Below are positions 51,913 through 61,403 of a stretch of 64,000 nt of DNA, piece after piece (the stretch's first letter is position 1; each line of letters opens with the position of its first letter). The notes below the pieces were generated by a model. The model was given only the letters and a program-made list of their open reading frames with translations. It did not search any database and was not told the origin of the DNA. The stretch is taken from contig JAEZZR010000012.1 of the NCBI GenBank assembly GCA_023418505.1, positions 1-64,000 on the forward strand, read 5' to 3'. The stretch comes from Actinomycetes bacterium (GTDB lineage: Bacteria > Actinomycetota > Actinomycetes > Mycobacteriales > Mycobacteriaceae). A program made the position numbers and the translations under genes.

Positions 51913-52842
51913 TTATTCGGGGGTCACTGGTTGGATCGAATCGCGCTCGGTGGCATCCAGGCTAGCGACGAGTTCTGCCACCGGCGTTCCCTTTAGTTGT
52001 GCTTGTGGGTCTGCTTCGAGCCACGGCACCAACACGAACGCACGCTGGTGGGCATAAGGGTGTGGCAGGGTGAGCTCTGGATCCGGACTTTCGATTTCGG
52101 CTGAGTCGCCCTTTTCCACCACCTGCACCACATCGACATCCAGGGTGCGCGGCCCCCATCTTTGGTCGCGGACGCGCTGGGCTTGCTGCTCCAAGGCTTG
52201 CCCGGCGCGCAGGATCTCCAGGGGCTTCAGATCCGTTTCGATAATGAGCACCGCGTTGAGGAAATCGTCTTGGGCCACGCCACCCCACGCCGGGGTGCCA
52301 TACACCTGGGAGCGCGCCACAATGTCATCTTTAAAGTGGTCAAACACCGAATCCAGCGCTGCCCACACATCACCTTGATTGCCACCGATGGATAGCACTG
52401 CGCGGAACCTGCGGGGTGCGCGTTGCGGCCGGCTCAATATGCCCGACCAGGTTTTTCGCGAACGACGCGCAGTTACGGCTGCATCGCCAAAAGCTAACGG
52501 GATCGGCGCCTGAGGCTTGTGCACTGTTACCTCAACGGCATGCAAGAGCGGTTTCAAGCCTTGTTGGGCACGCGCGTCGTCGGCAAGCAAAATCTGTTCC
52601 GCAATCGTGGTGGAGACAGATTCAATCAATGCCATGGGCGGGCCGGTAAGCACCTGGTGAGCCAGCTGCGCGATGGCGCCGTAATCGATGGTGTCCGCTA
52701 GCTCGTCGGAGGCAGCTGCGGCGCTGAAATCCGTCCACATGGTGATGTCGCAGGAGAAATCCTGGCCGCGGCGACGTTCGAAATCAAAGACTCCGTGGTA
52801 GCCGCGGGCTTGCAACCCGGTCAGCGCTATTCGATCTGCCAT
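51913..52842 (-). CDS. Fused dihydroneopterin aldolase-HPPK (FolB-FolK)
   Basis: One frame carries two folate enzymes. Residues 1-~125 are FolB (ALTGLQARGYHGVFDFER, IDYGAIAQLAHQV, LIESVSTTIAEQIL, VTVHKPQAPIP). After a basic linker (~residues 126-145), residues ~146-309 are FolK (AVLSIGGNQGDVWAALD, VYGTPAWGGVAQDDFLNAV, RWGPRTLDVDVV, LPHPYAHQRAFVLVPW). Both active-site motif sets look intact. In C. glutamicum these are separate genes as I recall, so the fusion is notable; SulD of S. pneumoniae is a known parallel. Follows folP by 4 bp. Confidence 0.93.
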   Translation of the reverse strand: MADRIALTGLQARGYHGVFDFERRRGQDFSCDITMWTDFSAAAASDELADTIDYGAIAQLAHQVLTGPPMALIESVSTTIAEQILLADDARAQQGLKPLLHAVEVTVHKPQAPIPLAFGDAAVTARRSRKTWSGILSRPQRAPRRFRAVLSIGGNQGDVWAALDSVFDHFKDDIVARSQVYGTPAWGGVAQDDFLNAVLIIETDLKPLEILRAGQALEQQAQRVRDQRWGPRTLDVDVVQVVEKGDSAEIESPDPELTLPHPYAHQRAFVLVPWLEADPQAQLKGTPVAELVASLDATERDSIQPVTPE

Positions 52843-52846
52843 GGGT

Positions 52847-53722
52847 TTAGTTTAGGGGATAATCCTGGGTGGCTTGATGGTCTGTGAGCGCGCGACCGGC
52901 CTGCCAGGCGTGTGCCACGGCGACGGCCTCGCGGGTGGCGGCCACATCATGCACGCGCACTGCCCACGCGCCTGCCGCTGCCGATAGAGCCGAAATCGCC
53001 GCTGTGGCAGGATCGGCTGCTGTGGGTGGGCGCGTATCGCCGTGGAGGCTTGCGACGAACCTCTTCCGCGAAGCTCCCACCAGCACGGGGAATCCTAGCT
53101 TCACCAATTGGTCGAGGCCATGGAGCAGCGCCCAGTTTTCGTTGGCGTTTTTGGCAAAGCCCAAGCCGGGATCGAGGATGATGCGCTCGGGTGCGATGCC
53201 TGCTGCCACGGCAGCATCGACGCGCTGGAGTAGGTATTCGCGGACCTCCCCGACAATCTGTTCCGGTGCCACACTATTTGGATTACCAGTGCCGGAGGCC
53301 GAGCCAAAGCGCTCGGTCTTCCAATGCATCAGCACAACTTGGGCATCGCTTTCGGCACACACCTGCAGCATCGCGGGGTCGGCGAGACCAGCAGAAACAT
53401 CATTAATGAGCTGGGCACCGGCGTCGAGCGCAGCGCGGGCAACTTCAGCGCGCATGGTATCCACACTGACCGTGGCACCGTGCTGGCCAGCTAGTTGCTC
53501 CACCACCGGCACCACGCGGGATTTTTCCACGGCAGCTGGCACACGCACCGCACCGGGGCGCGTCGATTCGCCACCCACATCTACGATGTCCGCGCCATCG
53601 GCGATCAGCTGCAAGGCATGTTTCACCGCAGCGTCGGTGGCTAAATACTGCCCACCATCCGAGAAGCTATCTTCCGTGACATTAACAATGCCCATCACCT
53701 GGCAGCGCATCGGATAAATCAC
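52847..53722 (-). CDS. folP: Dihydropteroate synthase FolP
   Basis: Condenses p-aminobenzoate with the pterin pyrophosphate; target of sulfonamides. VMGIVNVTEDSFSDGGQYL, VDVGGESTRPGA (substrate loop), INDVSAG, ILDPGLGFAKN and VGASRKRF are present. ~291 residues. GTG start overlaps the folE stop by one base; an internal ATG at 53710 is an alternative. Confidence 0.95.
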   Translation of the reverse strand: MIYPMRCQVMGIVNVTEDSFSDGGQYLATDAAVKHALQLIADGADIVDVGGESTRPGAVRVPAAVEKSRVVPVVEQLAGQHGATVSVDTMRAEVARAALDAGAQLINDVSAGLADPAMLQVCAESDAQVVLMHWKTERFGSASGTGNPNSVAPEQIVGEVREYLLQRVDAAVAAGIAPERIILDPGLGFAKNANENWALLHGLDQLVKLGFPVLVGASRKRFVASLHGDTRPPTAADPATAAISALSAAAGAWAVRVHDVAATREAVAVAHAWQAGRALTDHQATQDYPLN

Positions 53723-54294
53723 TAACCGCGAATCAAGCTCAACGCTTCAGCACGCGAGCGCGCATCACGCTGGAAGCCACCGCGCACCGCAGAGGTCACC
53801 GTAACCGCACCGGGTTTACGAATCCCGCGCATGCCCATGCACAGGTGCTCACATTCGATCACCACGATCGCGGAGTTCGGCTGGAGCTTTTCTACCAACG
53901 CGTCCGCCACCTGGGAGGTCAGCCGTTCCTGCACCTGCGGACGCTTGGCATACAGATCCACCAACCGCGCCAACTTGGACAATCCCGTCACCTTGCCGTG
54001 TGTGCCCGGGATGTAGCCAATATGGGCTTTGCCGAAAAATGGCACCAAGTGATGTTCGCAGGTGGAGTAGATCGGGATGTCCTTGACTAGCACCAGCTCT
54101 TGATGCCCCTCATTGAAGGTCTTATCCAGCACTTCCCGCGGATCTGTATGCAGCCCGGCAAACATCTCCGAGTAGGCGCGGGCTACGCGCGCAGGCGTTT
54201 CTTGCAGCCCTTCCCGATCCGGGTCTTCACCGACGGCTAATAGCAGTTCGCGGACTGCAGCCTCTGCGCGTTGTTGGTCGAAATGTACACTCAC
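53722..54294 (-). CDS. folE: GTP cyclohydrolase I FolE
   Basis: First step of folate synthesis. The family pattern ETPARVARAYSEMF, the zinc/active-site segment STCEHHLVPFFGKAHIGYIP and the later CEHLCMGMRGI are intact. 190 residues. GTG start (MSVHF). First enzyme gene of the folate run folE-folP-folBK, starting 19 bp after the ftsH stop in the same direction. Confidence 0.96.
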   Translation of the reverse strand: MSVHFDQQRAEAAVRELLLAVGEDPDREGLQETPARVARAYSEMFAGLHTDPREVLDKTFNEGHQELVLVKDIPIYSTCEHHLVPFFGKAHIGYIPGTHGKVTGLSKLARLVDLYAKRPQVQERLTSQVADALVEKLQPNSAIVVIECEHLCMGMRGIRKPGAVTVTSAVRGGFQRDARSRAEALSLIRG

Positions 54295-54313
54295 AGCTTT
54301 TCCTGTTGTTTCC

Positions 54314-56929
54314 TTAGTTCTCCCGGGGTGGTTGGGGTGGCTGGGCGTCGGGCGCGGCCGGGTTGTCTGGGGTTGGGTTTTGAGAATCTGGCGACGGAGG
54401 AACCTGCGAGTTATTCACATCATCCGATGCCACCGGCGAGGATTCTTCGCTGCCACCGAGAGGTTTGCCGTGGTCTGGCTGTTCGTTTTCGGGCAGTCGG
54501 AAACCGCGGCCTACAGCAGGTAGCTGCTGGGTGGCGTCCGCATCCTGGTTGTCCGTCTGGTGATTCGTTGGCTGTTCAGCGCGGTGCTTGCCAGGTTGTG
54601 GCCCGTTCGGAGTCGGCTGCTGGTTTGGCGCCTGGTATGGGTTCGAACCCTGTCCCGGTGCCGGGTAGTTCTGCCAACCCGGATGCTGTGGCTGCGAGCC
54701 GGAGGCGCCAGCGCCGCCCGAAGGCAAGTGGCCTTGGGCGCCATGCTGGGCACCGTGCTGGTTGGTGTTCTCGCGTGGCGGCCAACCCGGTACCGACCAA
54801 TCCTTTGGTGGCGGGGTACCACCATAAACCGGCGTTGGGATGTTCGAGCCCTGGGCACCCGCAGCACCAGCACCAGCGCCCGGCCCACCATTACCAGCGT
54901 CTCCCGCAGCACCAGCACCATTACCGCTACCCTGCTCATCCTCAGCTGGGCGACGCACAGGAGCAAAGATGTTCGCCCGCTTCGGTGGCTCTTCGCCACG
55001 TTCGATAGCTAGCTCTACTGGGGTCTTCACTGGTTCGCGGCCATCAGCTGGGTGCGCGGTATCCATATCGAAGAAGTTCAACCGCTCACGAGGCTGTACA
55101 TCCTCGAACAGTACTTCTAGGTCAGCGCGGCGCAGCGTTTCCTTTTCCAGCAGCTTTTCGGCCAACTTATCCAGGATGTCGCGGTTTTCTTTCAGGATCG
55201 CGTAGGCCTCGTCGTGAGCCTTATTGATCAGCAAACGCACCTGCTGGTCGATCTGCGCAGCTACTTCTGGCGAGTACTCCAAGCTGCCGCCGGTCGGTCC
55301 GCGGCCTGCGAAAGGATCGCCCTGCTCTTCGCCGTACTTCACCGGACCCAATACTGGCGACATGCCATATTCGGTCACCATCGCACGGGCAATCTTGGTG
55401 GCTTGTTCGATGTCTGCAGAGGCACCCGTCGTTGGCAAGCCGAACACCAGCTCTTCAGCAGAGCGTCCGCCCATCGCGAAGACCAAGCGGGCGAAGAGTT
55501 CCGGCAGGTTGTACATACCCTTGTCGTCTTCGGGCACGGTCATGGCGTGTCCGCCAGTACGGCCGCGAGCCAGGATCGTTACCTTGTAGACGCGCTCGAT
55601 GTCCTTCAACGCCCACGCAGCCAAGGTGTGGCCACCTTCGTGGTAGGCCGTGACCTTCTTTTCCTGCTCGGAAATCACCTTCGAGGTCCGGCGCGGGCCA
55701 CCCACTACGCGATCCACAGCTTCTTCCAAAGCATCGGCGGTAATGATGTCGCCGTTGACACGTGCAGTCAGCAACGCAGCTTCGTTCAGCACGTTTTGCA
55801 AATCCGCACCAGACATACCGGCGGTACGCTTCGCCAAAGAATCCAGATCCGCATCTGGGCCTAGCGGCTTGTCCTTAGCGTGAACCTTCAAGATGGCCTC
55901 GCGACCCTTCAAATCAGGCGCGCCCACTGGAATCTGACGGTCAAAACGTCCCGGACGCAGCAACGCCGGATCCAAAATATCCGGACGGTTCGTCGCAGCC
56001 ATAATGATCACACCCTGGCGATCACCGAAGCCGTCCATTTCCACCAGCAGCTGGTTCAGGGTTTGCTCGCGCTCATCGTGGCCACCGCCCATACCGGCGC
56101 CACGCTGGCGGCCCACCGCATCGATCTCATCGATAAAGATGATGCAGGGGCTATTATCTTTGGCCTGGTTGAACAGGTCACGCACACGCGAGGCACCCAC
56201 GCCTACGAACATTTCTACGAAGTCCGAACCAGAGATCGTGTAGAACGGCACGCCCGCCTCACCGGCAACAGCGCGCGCCAGCAAAGTCTTACCCGTACCG
56301 GGAGGACCATACAGCAGCACACCACGTGGAATCTTCGCACCCAGTTTTTCGTACCGGGTTGGGTGCTGCAGGAAGTCGCGGATCTCGTCGAGCTCTTGCA
56401 CAGCTTCATCGGCACCGGCCACATCGGCGAAGGTGTTGGTAGGGGTTTCCTTGTTCAACATCTTGGCCTTGGAGCCACCAAAACCGAATGGCCCGTTCTT
56501 GCCACCTTGCATACGGCTAAATAGCCACATGATCAGCAAGAAGAAGATCACCATTGGCAGCAGGAAGCCCAACGTCGATAGCAAGAAGGAATCCTGAGTG
56601 ACCTCAGTGTTGTACTTCTCGATGCCCTGCGCGCCCGTGACCTTGTCAAACACCTGGTCGGTTGCCCGCGCAGGATATTTGGCCATCACTTGGGAAACGT
56701 CGTTAGCGCCGTCTACCTCGATGGCGTCTTTTAGATCGAGGCGTACGCGTTGTTCGCGGTCGTCGATCTGCGCTTCTTTGACGTTATTCGCGTCCAGCTG
56801 CGCTAGCGCCACGGAGGTGTCTACTTCGCGGTAGCTGCGCGCATCGTCGGTGAGGTTGGTGAACGCGAACAGAATCAGCAGTATGACTGCGATGGTTCCG
56901 GCGACGCGGAATACTTTTTTCTTATCCAT
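54314..56929 (-). CDS. ftsH: ATP-dependent zinc metalloprotease FtsH, with long disordered tail
   Basis: Membrane AAA+ protease. N-terminal helix (VAGTIAVILLILFAF), short extracytoplasmic domain and a second helix (STLGFLLPMVIFFLLIMWLF), then AAA Walker A GPPGTGKT, Walker B IIFIDEIDAVG, SRH region and the zinc-protease motif HEGGH with later ASADIEQAT. 871 residues; ~210 more than E. coli FtsH because of a Gly/Gln/Pro/Asn-rich C-terminal tail (~residues 680-871). Start at 56929 with no clear ribosome site. Leads the folate genes. Confidence 0.96.
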   Translation of the reverse strand: MDKKKVFRVAGTIAVILLILFAFTNLTDDARSYREVDTSVALAQLDANNVKEAQIDDREQRVRLDLKDAIEVDGANDVSQVMAKYPARATDQVFDKVTGAQGIEKYNTEVTQDSFLLSTLGFLLPMVIFFLLIMWLFSRMQGGKNGPFGFGGSKAKMLNKETPTNTFADVAGADEAVQELDEIRDFLQHPTRYEKLGAKIPRGVLLYGPPGTGKTLLARAVAGEAGVPFYTISGSDFVEMFVGVGASRVRDLFNQAKDNSPCIIFIDEIDAVGRQRGAGMGGGHDEREQTLNQLLVEMDGFGDRQGVIIMAATNRPDILDPALLRPGRFDRQIPVGAPDLKGREAILKVHAKDKPLGPDADLDSLAKRTAGMSGADLQNVLNEAALLTARVNGDIITADALEEAVDRVVGGPRRTSKVISEQEKKVTAYHEGGHTLAAWALKDIERVYKVTILARGRTGGHAMTVPEDDKGMYNLPELFARLVFAMGGRSAEELVFGLPTTGASADIEQATKIARAMVTEYGMSPVLGPVKYGEEQGDPFAGRGPTGGSLEYSPEVAAQIDQQVRLLINKAHDEAYAILKENRDILDKLAEKLLEKETLRRADLEVLFEDVQPRERLNFFDMDTAHPADGREPVKTPVELAIERGEEPPKRANIFAPVRRPAEDEQGSGNGAGAAGDAGNGGPGAGAGAAGAQGSNIPTPVYGGTPPPKDWSVPGWPPRENTNQHGAQHGAQGHLPSGGAGASGSQPQHPGWQNYPAPGQGSNPYQAPNQQPTPNGPQPGKHRAEQPTNHQTDNQDADATQQLPAVGRGFRLPENEQPDHGKPLGGSEESSPVASDDVNNSQVPPSPDSQNPTPDNPAAPDAQPPQPPREN

Positions 56930-56981
56930 GAAGCTTTTTTATTTGATCCTGTAATTGATCTTTATTGATACCAGCTGATCT

Positions 56982-57569
56982 CTATTGATCCTGGTAGACC
57001 TTGGGATTAAGGGACGCCACGTATGGCAGGTCGCGGTAGCGCTCTGCGTAGTCCAGCCCGTAGCCGATTACGAATTCGTTTGGCAGGTCGAACCCAATAT
57101 CGGCGATGTCGAGTTTGGCGCGCTGCGCTTCTGGTTTACGCAGCAGGGTGATTACTTCCAGCGAGCGCGGATGCCGGTTCTTTAGGTTCTTGATCAGCCA
57201 CGATAGGGTCAGGCCAGAGTCGATGATGTCTTCGAGGATCACCACGTCGCGGCCTTCAATATCGCGATCCAGATCCTTCAAAATCCGCACCACACCGGAG
57301 GACGAAGACGAGTTTCCGTACGAAGACACCGCCATAAACTCCAGCTGCGTCGGCAGGTCGAGTTCGCGCGCGAAGTCGGTCATAAAGAACACCGCGCCTT
57401 TGAGCACGCCCACCAGAATAAGGTCATCAGGTGTGTCTTTGAAACGTTCGTTAACCCGTTGCGCCATCTCGGAGATACGTGTTTTCAGCTCTTGTTCGCT
57501 GATCAAGATTGCTTCTACGTCGTCGCCGTATGGGTTGGGTGGAACGTCATAGTTCTTCGTTGACATCAT
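56982..57569 (-). CDS. hpt: Hypoxanthine phosphoribosyltransferase Hpt
   Basis: Purine salvage enzyme. PRPP-binding motif VVILEDIIDSGLTL, substrate contacts LVGVLKGAVFFMTD and the C-terminal VIGYGLDYAERYRDLPYV. 195 residues. GAAAGGA ribosome site before the ATG. Lies between tilS and ftsH in the same direction, the usual order in the family. Confidence 0.95.
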   Translation of the reverse strand: MMSTKNYDVPPNPYGDDVEAILISEQELKTRISEMAQRVNERFKDTPDDLILVGVLKGAVFFMTDFARELDLPTQLEFMAVSSYGNSSSSSGVVRILKDLDRDIEGRDVVILEDIIDSGLTLSWLIKNLKNRHPRSLEVITLLRKPEAQRAKLDIADIGFDLPNEFVIGYGLDYAERYRDLPYVASLNPKVYQDQ

Positions 57570-57590
57570 CTGGCTGTCCTTTCGGGCGTG

Positions 57591-58847
57591 TCACATCCAC
57601 AACACTGCAAGCGTGCCACTTTTTCGGCTGACTACCAACCTACCGCCCCCACGACGCAAGCCGGTGTGCTTTTTTTCTTGCTTTACGACGCTTTTCTCCG
57701 CGCGTTTTTCTTGGGGCTGCGGAATAGCCACTGGCCCTTGACCGTGATACTGGCACACCAACTGATCAATCGCCTCTAGCTGAGCGCGGTGTAACTCCGA
57801 TCCCACGGTCTGCCGAATCCAGCGTTGGTAGATCCGTTTGCGAATGGCTGCTGGGTGGTTCTGGATGGTGGCGATTGGTAAGGCAACTGCCGGGACGCCA
57901 CTTCCCGATTCCCCATTTCCGCCCATGCCACGTAGCGCCTGCTCCGCCATTTCGTCCAGCGCGTCCAGATCCTCCCGCACATCGGCAGCAGTCTGCGCTA
58001 GATGTGTAATCGTTTGTTCGCCTAGTTGCTTCACGACGGCGGGCAGCACCCGATTGCGCACCCGCACCCGCGCATAGCGTTCATCGCTGTTGTGAGGATC
58101 CTGCCAATAGTCCAGTTGCAATTCCTGGCAAGCAGCTTCTGTATCTGCCCGACGCAACTGTAAAAGTGGCCGAACTACGAGAGTTCCATCATCCCAACGA
58201 TGCTTCGGCGCAATGCCGCTAAGCCCATAGGTGCCACCACCACGAGCTAACCGCAGCAGTACCGTTTCCGCCTGGTCATCCAAGGTATGGCCAAGAAGAA
58301 TGATGGGGTTCTGTTTGTGAGGCTTTGCCACTTTCGCCTGCTTTTCAGCTTTTGCCGTTTCCGCGGCAAACTGACGCAAAGCCTGGTGCCTGGCCTCCCG
58401 CGCTGCCGCTTCCATCCCCTGTTCCCGGATGGATGATTCACTGACGTCAACAGCAATCACGCGAGCCTTCGCACCGAGGGATTCCGCCTGCTGCGCTGCT
58501 CGCTGAGCTACCGCAGCCGAGCCCTCTTGCAACTGATGATCCACCACCACTGCAGTGACATGCCCTGGATATTCCGCACAGCAGGCAGCTGTTAGAGCCA
58601 GTGAATCAGCACCACCCGATAGCCCAACAATTAAATCTGGCGTTCGGACTGCTGCTTCATCCCCACTTTCTACCGTCTCACGCTCATCTTCTACCGCGGC
58701 CACTACCGCGTGCCGGATGGCTAAGAAGTGCGGGCTTTTCCGCGGCCAAAAAGGGGCACGCCCCTCAAGCGCCTGCCTATCGCCCAAAGCGTCTGAATTT
58801 GTAGATGCCGAATCAGTGGATGGCACGAAGTTGTCCGATCGCATCAT
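57591..58847 (-). CDS. tilS: tRNA(Ile)-lysidine synthase TilS
   Basis: Converts the CAU-anticodon wobble C of tRNA-Ile to lysidine. PP-loop motif VGLSGGADSLALTAA, then ILLGHTLDDQAETVLLRLARG and RPLLQLRRADTEAACQEL. The first ~55 residues are a Ser/Asp-rich leader, possibly because the real start lies further in. The 5' end overlaps the carboxypeptidase gene by ~35 bp; the exact start among the closely spaced codons at 58859, 58847 and 58844 is uncertain. Usual order with hpt. Confidence 0.9.
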   Translation of the reverse strand: MMRSDNFVPSTDSASTNSDALGDRQALEGRAPFWPRKSPHFLAIRHAVVAAVEDERETVESGDEAAVRTPDLIVGLSGGADSLALTAACCAEYPGHVTAVVVDHQLQEGSAAVAQRAAQQAESLGAKARVIAVDVSESSIREQGMEAAAREARHQALRQFAAETAKAEKQAKVAKPHKQNPIILLGHTLDDQAETVLLRLARGGGTYGLSGIAPKHRWDDGTLVVRPLLQLRRADTEAACQELQLDYWQDPHNSDERYARVRVRNRVLPAVVKQLGEQTITHLAQTAADVREDLDALDEMAEQALRGMGGNGESGSGVPAVALPIATIQNHPAAIRKRIYQRWIRQTVGSELHRAQLEAIDQLVCQYHGQGPVAIPQPQEKRAEKSVVKQEKKHTGLRRGGGRLVVSRKSGTLAVLWM

Positions 58848-60516
58848 CGGCAGCCGCACGCGCAGGAATCACCGAGGCTTCATTAGACAGCATCGCGAAC
58901 GTGACAATCTCTCCCCCATCTGTAATCACATAGCCGGCTAAAGCAGAGACTCCATCCAAGGTGCCGGTCTTGGCTCGCACATAGCCAGCACCAGTGTTGC
59001 CACTGTATCTATTAGCCAACGTTCCAGACACCGCACCCACCGGGAAAGAATCCAACAAAGGACGAAGCGTACGAGTGAGCTTCACATTCTCATCACCTGG
59101 CGCATCCAAATCGATACCACGATCATCGGTAGGAATTGGACGCGCTGCAGCATTAATTACGCTGACTAGCTGATCAGCCGTCAAGCGATTATTCGTGCTC
59201 AAGCCGCTGGAATCGTAAAAGTTGGCACCGGTGAGATTAAAGCCATGCTCGGTGAGCACGCTAGCTACTGCTTGCGCACCACCAGCAAACGTGGGGTTGC
59301 CATCGTTGGCGATTGCGACCTCGCGGGCAATGGATTCAGCTAAGGTGTTGTCACTGTGCACCATCATGTCGCGTACCCGGGTAACCAGTGGTGCCGATTC
59401 CACCTGCCCTAGCAAAGAAGCATCTGCCTGCCCAGCTGCCTTTTCGCCTTCTTGCATCATCTGTTCCGCATTGCCGTTCACAGCACCTTCGGCCGCGATA
59501 CTGCCACCCGGCAACTGGCTAGCATCAGTAGCCACGGTTACCTCGGGAGTAGAAACCTCGCTAACACCGGCTTCTTCCAGCTCTTGCTTCAGCAGCTTTG
59601 CAAATTCGTCGCCAGCACTTTGGGCAGGGGTTTCCGTACGCGCTGATTCATCCCGCGAAGGATCCAACCGGCCTGCATCCACGGCAATGCTATCGATCGG
59701 TGCAATATAACCCACGGCCATGCCAGAGCGATCCCAAGTGTCGTGGAAAGTCTCTGAGAATAACGTCGCATCCACCACCACACGACCGACTTTCACCGCA
59801 CCAGCACCAGCACCACCCTGCTTTTCCACTAGCGACTCCACAGTCTGCTGCGCCAGATCCGTCAGCGAAGCCCCACCGGAGTAAAAGCCACTACCCGTGG
59901 CATTCAAGGTGGGATCACCTGCGCCAACCAGGACCACAGTGTCGCCGGAGTCGCTGCCGGATTGAGTGCCGTCGTAAAGCAAAGCGCGCGTAGCTAGGCG
60001 CTGGCCGTGGTCGAGATCCAGCAGGGCGGCGGCGGCGGTCATGATCTTCAGCGACGAAGCCGGAATTGCCACCTGATCAGAGGACTGCGACCACAGCTGC
60101 GTACCCGTCGCGCCATTCGCCACCTGGGCATGCAGCTCGCCCAAATCGGAATTCTGCGCAGCGCGATCCATGATGGGGCGCGCGGCGGCGGCGAGTTCGG
60201 CGTCGTTGAGCATCGGTTCGGCGCCAGGCAGACCCACGCCCTGCACGGGTGAGGCGATCTCTTGCACCTCAGGGGCGGCGACAACAGTGATCTGGCGGGC
60301 GTTATAAATCAGTGCGGAGGCTACCAACGCAATAATCAACAGCGCGATGACCACCGCGGAGATAATCCACGCTTTCTTGCGACCTGCAAAACGCCCTGCC
60401 ACTGTGCTCACCGCTGCCTTCCCTGCTGCTATGCCCGCTACTGTGCGCGCGACCGTTCCCGCGCCCGCCACCGTACCCGGTACCACGCACACTACTTGCC
60501 GTGTTTGTTGAAGCAC
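58813..60516 (-). CDS. D-alanyl-D-alanine carboxypeptidase/endopeptidase (PBP4-type, S13)
   Basis: Peptidoglycan-trimming penicillin-binding protein. N-terminal basic segment and membrane helix (AWIISAVVIALLIIALVASALIY) export it. Active-site motifs: SxxK (ASSLKI, residues near 155), SxN (HSDN) and KTG (AKTGTL). 567 residues, similar to Rv3627c by position. The GTG start is uncertain because the Ala/Val/Thr-rich first 40 residues are atypical; an internal start is possible. Divergent from ppa. Confidence 0.9.
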   Translation of the reverse strand: MLQQTRQVVCVVPGTVAGAGTVARTVAGIAAGKAAVSTVAGRFAGRKKAWIISAVVIALLIIALVASALIYNARQITVVAAPEVQEIASPVQGVGLPGAEPMLNDAELAAAARPIMDRAAQNSDLGELHAQVANGATGTQLWSQSSDQVAIPASSLKIMTAAAALLDLDHGQRLATRALLYDGTQSGSDSGDTVVLVGAGDPTLNATGSGFYSGGASLTDLAQQTVESLVEKQGGAGAGAVKVGRVVVDATLFSETFHDTWDRSGMAVGYIAPIDSIAVDAGRLDPSRDESARTETPAQSAGDEFAKLLKQELEEAGVSEVSTPEVTVATDASQLPGGSIAAEGAVNGNAEQMMQEGEKAAGQADASLLGQVESAPLVTRVRDMMVHSDNTLAESIAREVAIANDGNPTFAGGAQAVASVLTEHGFNLTGANFYDSSGLSTNNRLTADQLVSVINAAARPIPTDDRGIDLDAPGDENVKLTRTLRPLLDSFPVGAVSGTLANRYSGNTGAGYVRAKTGTLDGVSALAGYVITDGGEIVTFAMLSNEASVIPARAAADDAIGQLRAIH

Positions 60517-60567
60517 CGACTAGAATAAACCCGTTAACGGATTTATACGGAAAAAAGGAGGATTGTA

Positions 60568-61041
60568 GTGAGCATCGAGGTCACTATCGAAATCCCTAAA
60601 GGCCAGCGCAACAAGTACGAAGTGGATCACGAAACCGGCAAGGTTTACTTGGATCGTTACCTGTTTACGCCGATGGCGTACCCAGCTGATTACGGCTTCA
60701 TCGACGGAACTTTGGGTGAAGATGGCGACCCACTAGATGCCCTGGTGATCCTGCCAGAGCCAGTGTTCCCAGGTGTGATTGTGAAGGCTCGCCCGGTAGG
60801 CGTGTTCAAGATGACCGACGAAGCTGGCGGCGACGACAAGTTGCTGTGTGTGCTTGACGACGTTCGCTTCGATCACTTCCAGGACATCTCCGATGTATCC
60901 GACTTCGTGAAGAATGAAATTGAGCACTTCTTCGTGCACTACAAGGATCTGGAGCCAAACAAGGAAGTTTCCGGCTCTGGCTGGGAGGGCAAGGACGAAG
61001 CGGAGCGTATTTTGCGTGAGGCTGTAGAGCGCCACCAGTAA
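60568..61041 (+). CDS. ppa: Inorganic pyrophosphatase Ppa
   Basis: Soluble hydrolase of pyrophosphate. Signature DGDPLDALV, the metal-binding EDGDP region, DVRFDHF and the FFVHYKDLEP ending. 157 residues, normal. GTG start with an excellent GGAGG ~8 nt upstream. Followed 22 bp later by the rhodanese gene. Confidence 0.97.
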   Translation: MSIEVTIEIPKGQRNKYEVDHETGKVYLDRYLFTPMAYPADYGFIDGTLGEDGDPLDALVILPEPVFPGVIVKARPVGVFKMTDEAGGDDKLLCVLDDVRFDHFQDISDVSDFVKNEIEHFFVHYKDLEPNKEVSGSGWEGKDEAERILREAVERHQ

Positions 61042-61063
61042 CCTTTGGCTATGCTGGGGCGCC

Positions 61064-61363
61064 ATGGAAATGGTTAATCCGAAAGATGTCCCAGCAGATG
61101 CTCAATTGATTGATGTTCGCTCCCAGATGGAATGGGATGACGGGCATGCTTCGATCGCGATTCATATTCCAATGGAAGAGATTCCGTCGCGTTATGGCGA
61201 GTTGGATTTGGATCGCGATATTTATTTGATTTGCCGTTCTGGGGGACGCTCTGCGCAGGTGGGCGATTGGTTGGAGCGCAATGGCATCGACACGATCAAC
61301 GTGCGTGGTGGCATGATCGATTGGGAGTATGAGGGGCTTCCGATGGAGAAGTCTGGAGCTTAA
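61064..61363 (+). CDS. Single-domain rhodanese
   Basis: 99 residues. IDVRSQMEWDDGHASIAIHIPMEEI and active loop YLICRSGGRSAQ contain the catalytic Cys. Probably a sulfurtransferase or a protein-thiol reductant carrier; partner unknown. Lies just after ppa and likely shares its transcript. Confidence 0.92.
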   Translation: MEMVNPKDVPADAQLIDVRSQMEWDDGHASIAIHIPMEEIPSRYGELDLDRDIYLICRSGGRSAQVGDWLERNGIDTINVRGGMIDWEYEGLPMEKSGA

Positions 61364-61403
61364 ACCCTAGTTCCCTACGTGGAAACTCCACTAAGCTGGG
61401 GCT

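Noticed and set aside
54640..54665. tRNA T-loop-like GGTTCGAACCC
   Set aside because: It lies inside the ftsH tail and lacks other tRNA arms.
55214..56524. Two long plus-strand frames over ftsH
   Set aside because: Antisense shadows of the AAA+ domain with no start signals or family match.
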